Below are positions 5,572 through 5,591 of a DNA stretch of 5,591 nucleotides, in pieces (the stretch's first letter is position 1; every line of letters begins with the position of its first letter). A program made the position numbers and the translations under genes. This stretch comes from Desulfobacteraceae bacterium (lineage in GTDB: Bacteria; Desulfobacterota; DSM-4660; Desulfatiglandales; Desulfatiglandaceae). The stretch is taken from positions 1 through 5,591 of the forward strand of contig JABMQV010000014.1 of assembly GCA_013203065.1 (NCBI GenBank). Reading direction: 5' to 3'. A model generated the notes under the pieces. That model was not told the DNA's origin and searched no databases. It saw only the letters and a list, made by a program, of their open reading frames with translations.

Positions 5572-5591
5572 ATGCATATTTTTCTCTACTA
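5572..5591 (+). CDS. Start of the next gene, probably RseP-type site-2 protease (by synteny only)
   Basis: An ATG at 5572 opens a frame reading MHIFLY before the window ends. GGAG (5562-5565) lies six bases upstream and AAGAGG slightly further, a reasonable ribosome binding site. An in-frame stop at 5545-5547 bounds the start. The few visible residues turn hydrophobic at once, as expected for the first membrane segment of the intramembrane zinc protease RseP, which commonly follows dxr in proteobacteria. Six codons cannot prove the family, so the identity is an inference from gene order. Confidence 0.4.

Noticed and set aside
5383..5577. 64-codon minus-strand frame with a Cys-rich CTCECQVPCTC stretch after dxr
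   Set aside because: It begins within the palindromic ATGCAT at the next gene's start, overlaps the end of dxr, and its cysteines come from the hairpin repeats; no convincing ribosome binding site or family.

Overview
The window carries the conserved bacterial block of translation and envelope-lipid genes, all on the + strand, in the order rpsB - tsf - frr - uppS - cdsA - dxr. It is followed by the first few codons of another gene, probably rseP by synteny. Gene order, a short EF-Ts (198 aa), an S2 protein with a long acidic tail, and moderate base composition fit a deltaproteobacterium in the broad sense (Desulfobacterota or a relative). That placement rests on protein character and synteny, not on a search.

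Layout. Positions 1-141 hold the 5' end of a possible divergent gene on the minus strand that leaves the window. Positions 142-444 are non-coding: an AT-rich stretch, one or two weak sigma-70-like promoters, then an mRNA leader with two clear hairpins, the second sitting just before the rpsB ribosome binding site. rpsB (ribosomal protein S2) and tsf (EF-Ts, TTG start) follow with a 50-base gap. tsf and frr (ribosome recycling factor) overlap by four bases (ATGA). After a 135-base pyrimidine-rich gap come uppS, cdsA and dxr with gaps of 25 and 15 bases. A 181-base gap with a hairpin separates dxr from the next start codon at 5572.

How the genes work together. S2, EF-Ts and RRF serve ribosome assembly, elongation (EF-Tu recycling) and post-termination recycling. 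DXR makes MEP, the committed isoprenoid precursor; UppS turns isoprenoid diphosphates into the C55 carrier lipid for wall and surface polysaccharides; CdsA makes CDP-diacylglycerol for phospholipids. The block thus couples translation capacity to envelope growth.

The clearest departure from the usual order is that pyrH (UMP kinase), normally between tsf and frr, is missing, and the two flanking genes are joined by a tight overlap. The other points are smaller: a structured rpsB leader that could be an autoregulatory site, an altered segment after the EF-Ts TDF motif, and two very short ORFs whose stop codons overlap the start codons of tsf and uppS. I found no mobile element, CRISPR array, tRNA or rRNA, and no convincing new system; this is mainly a housekeeping region.
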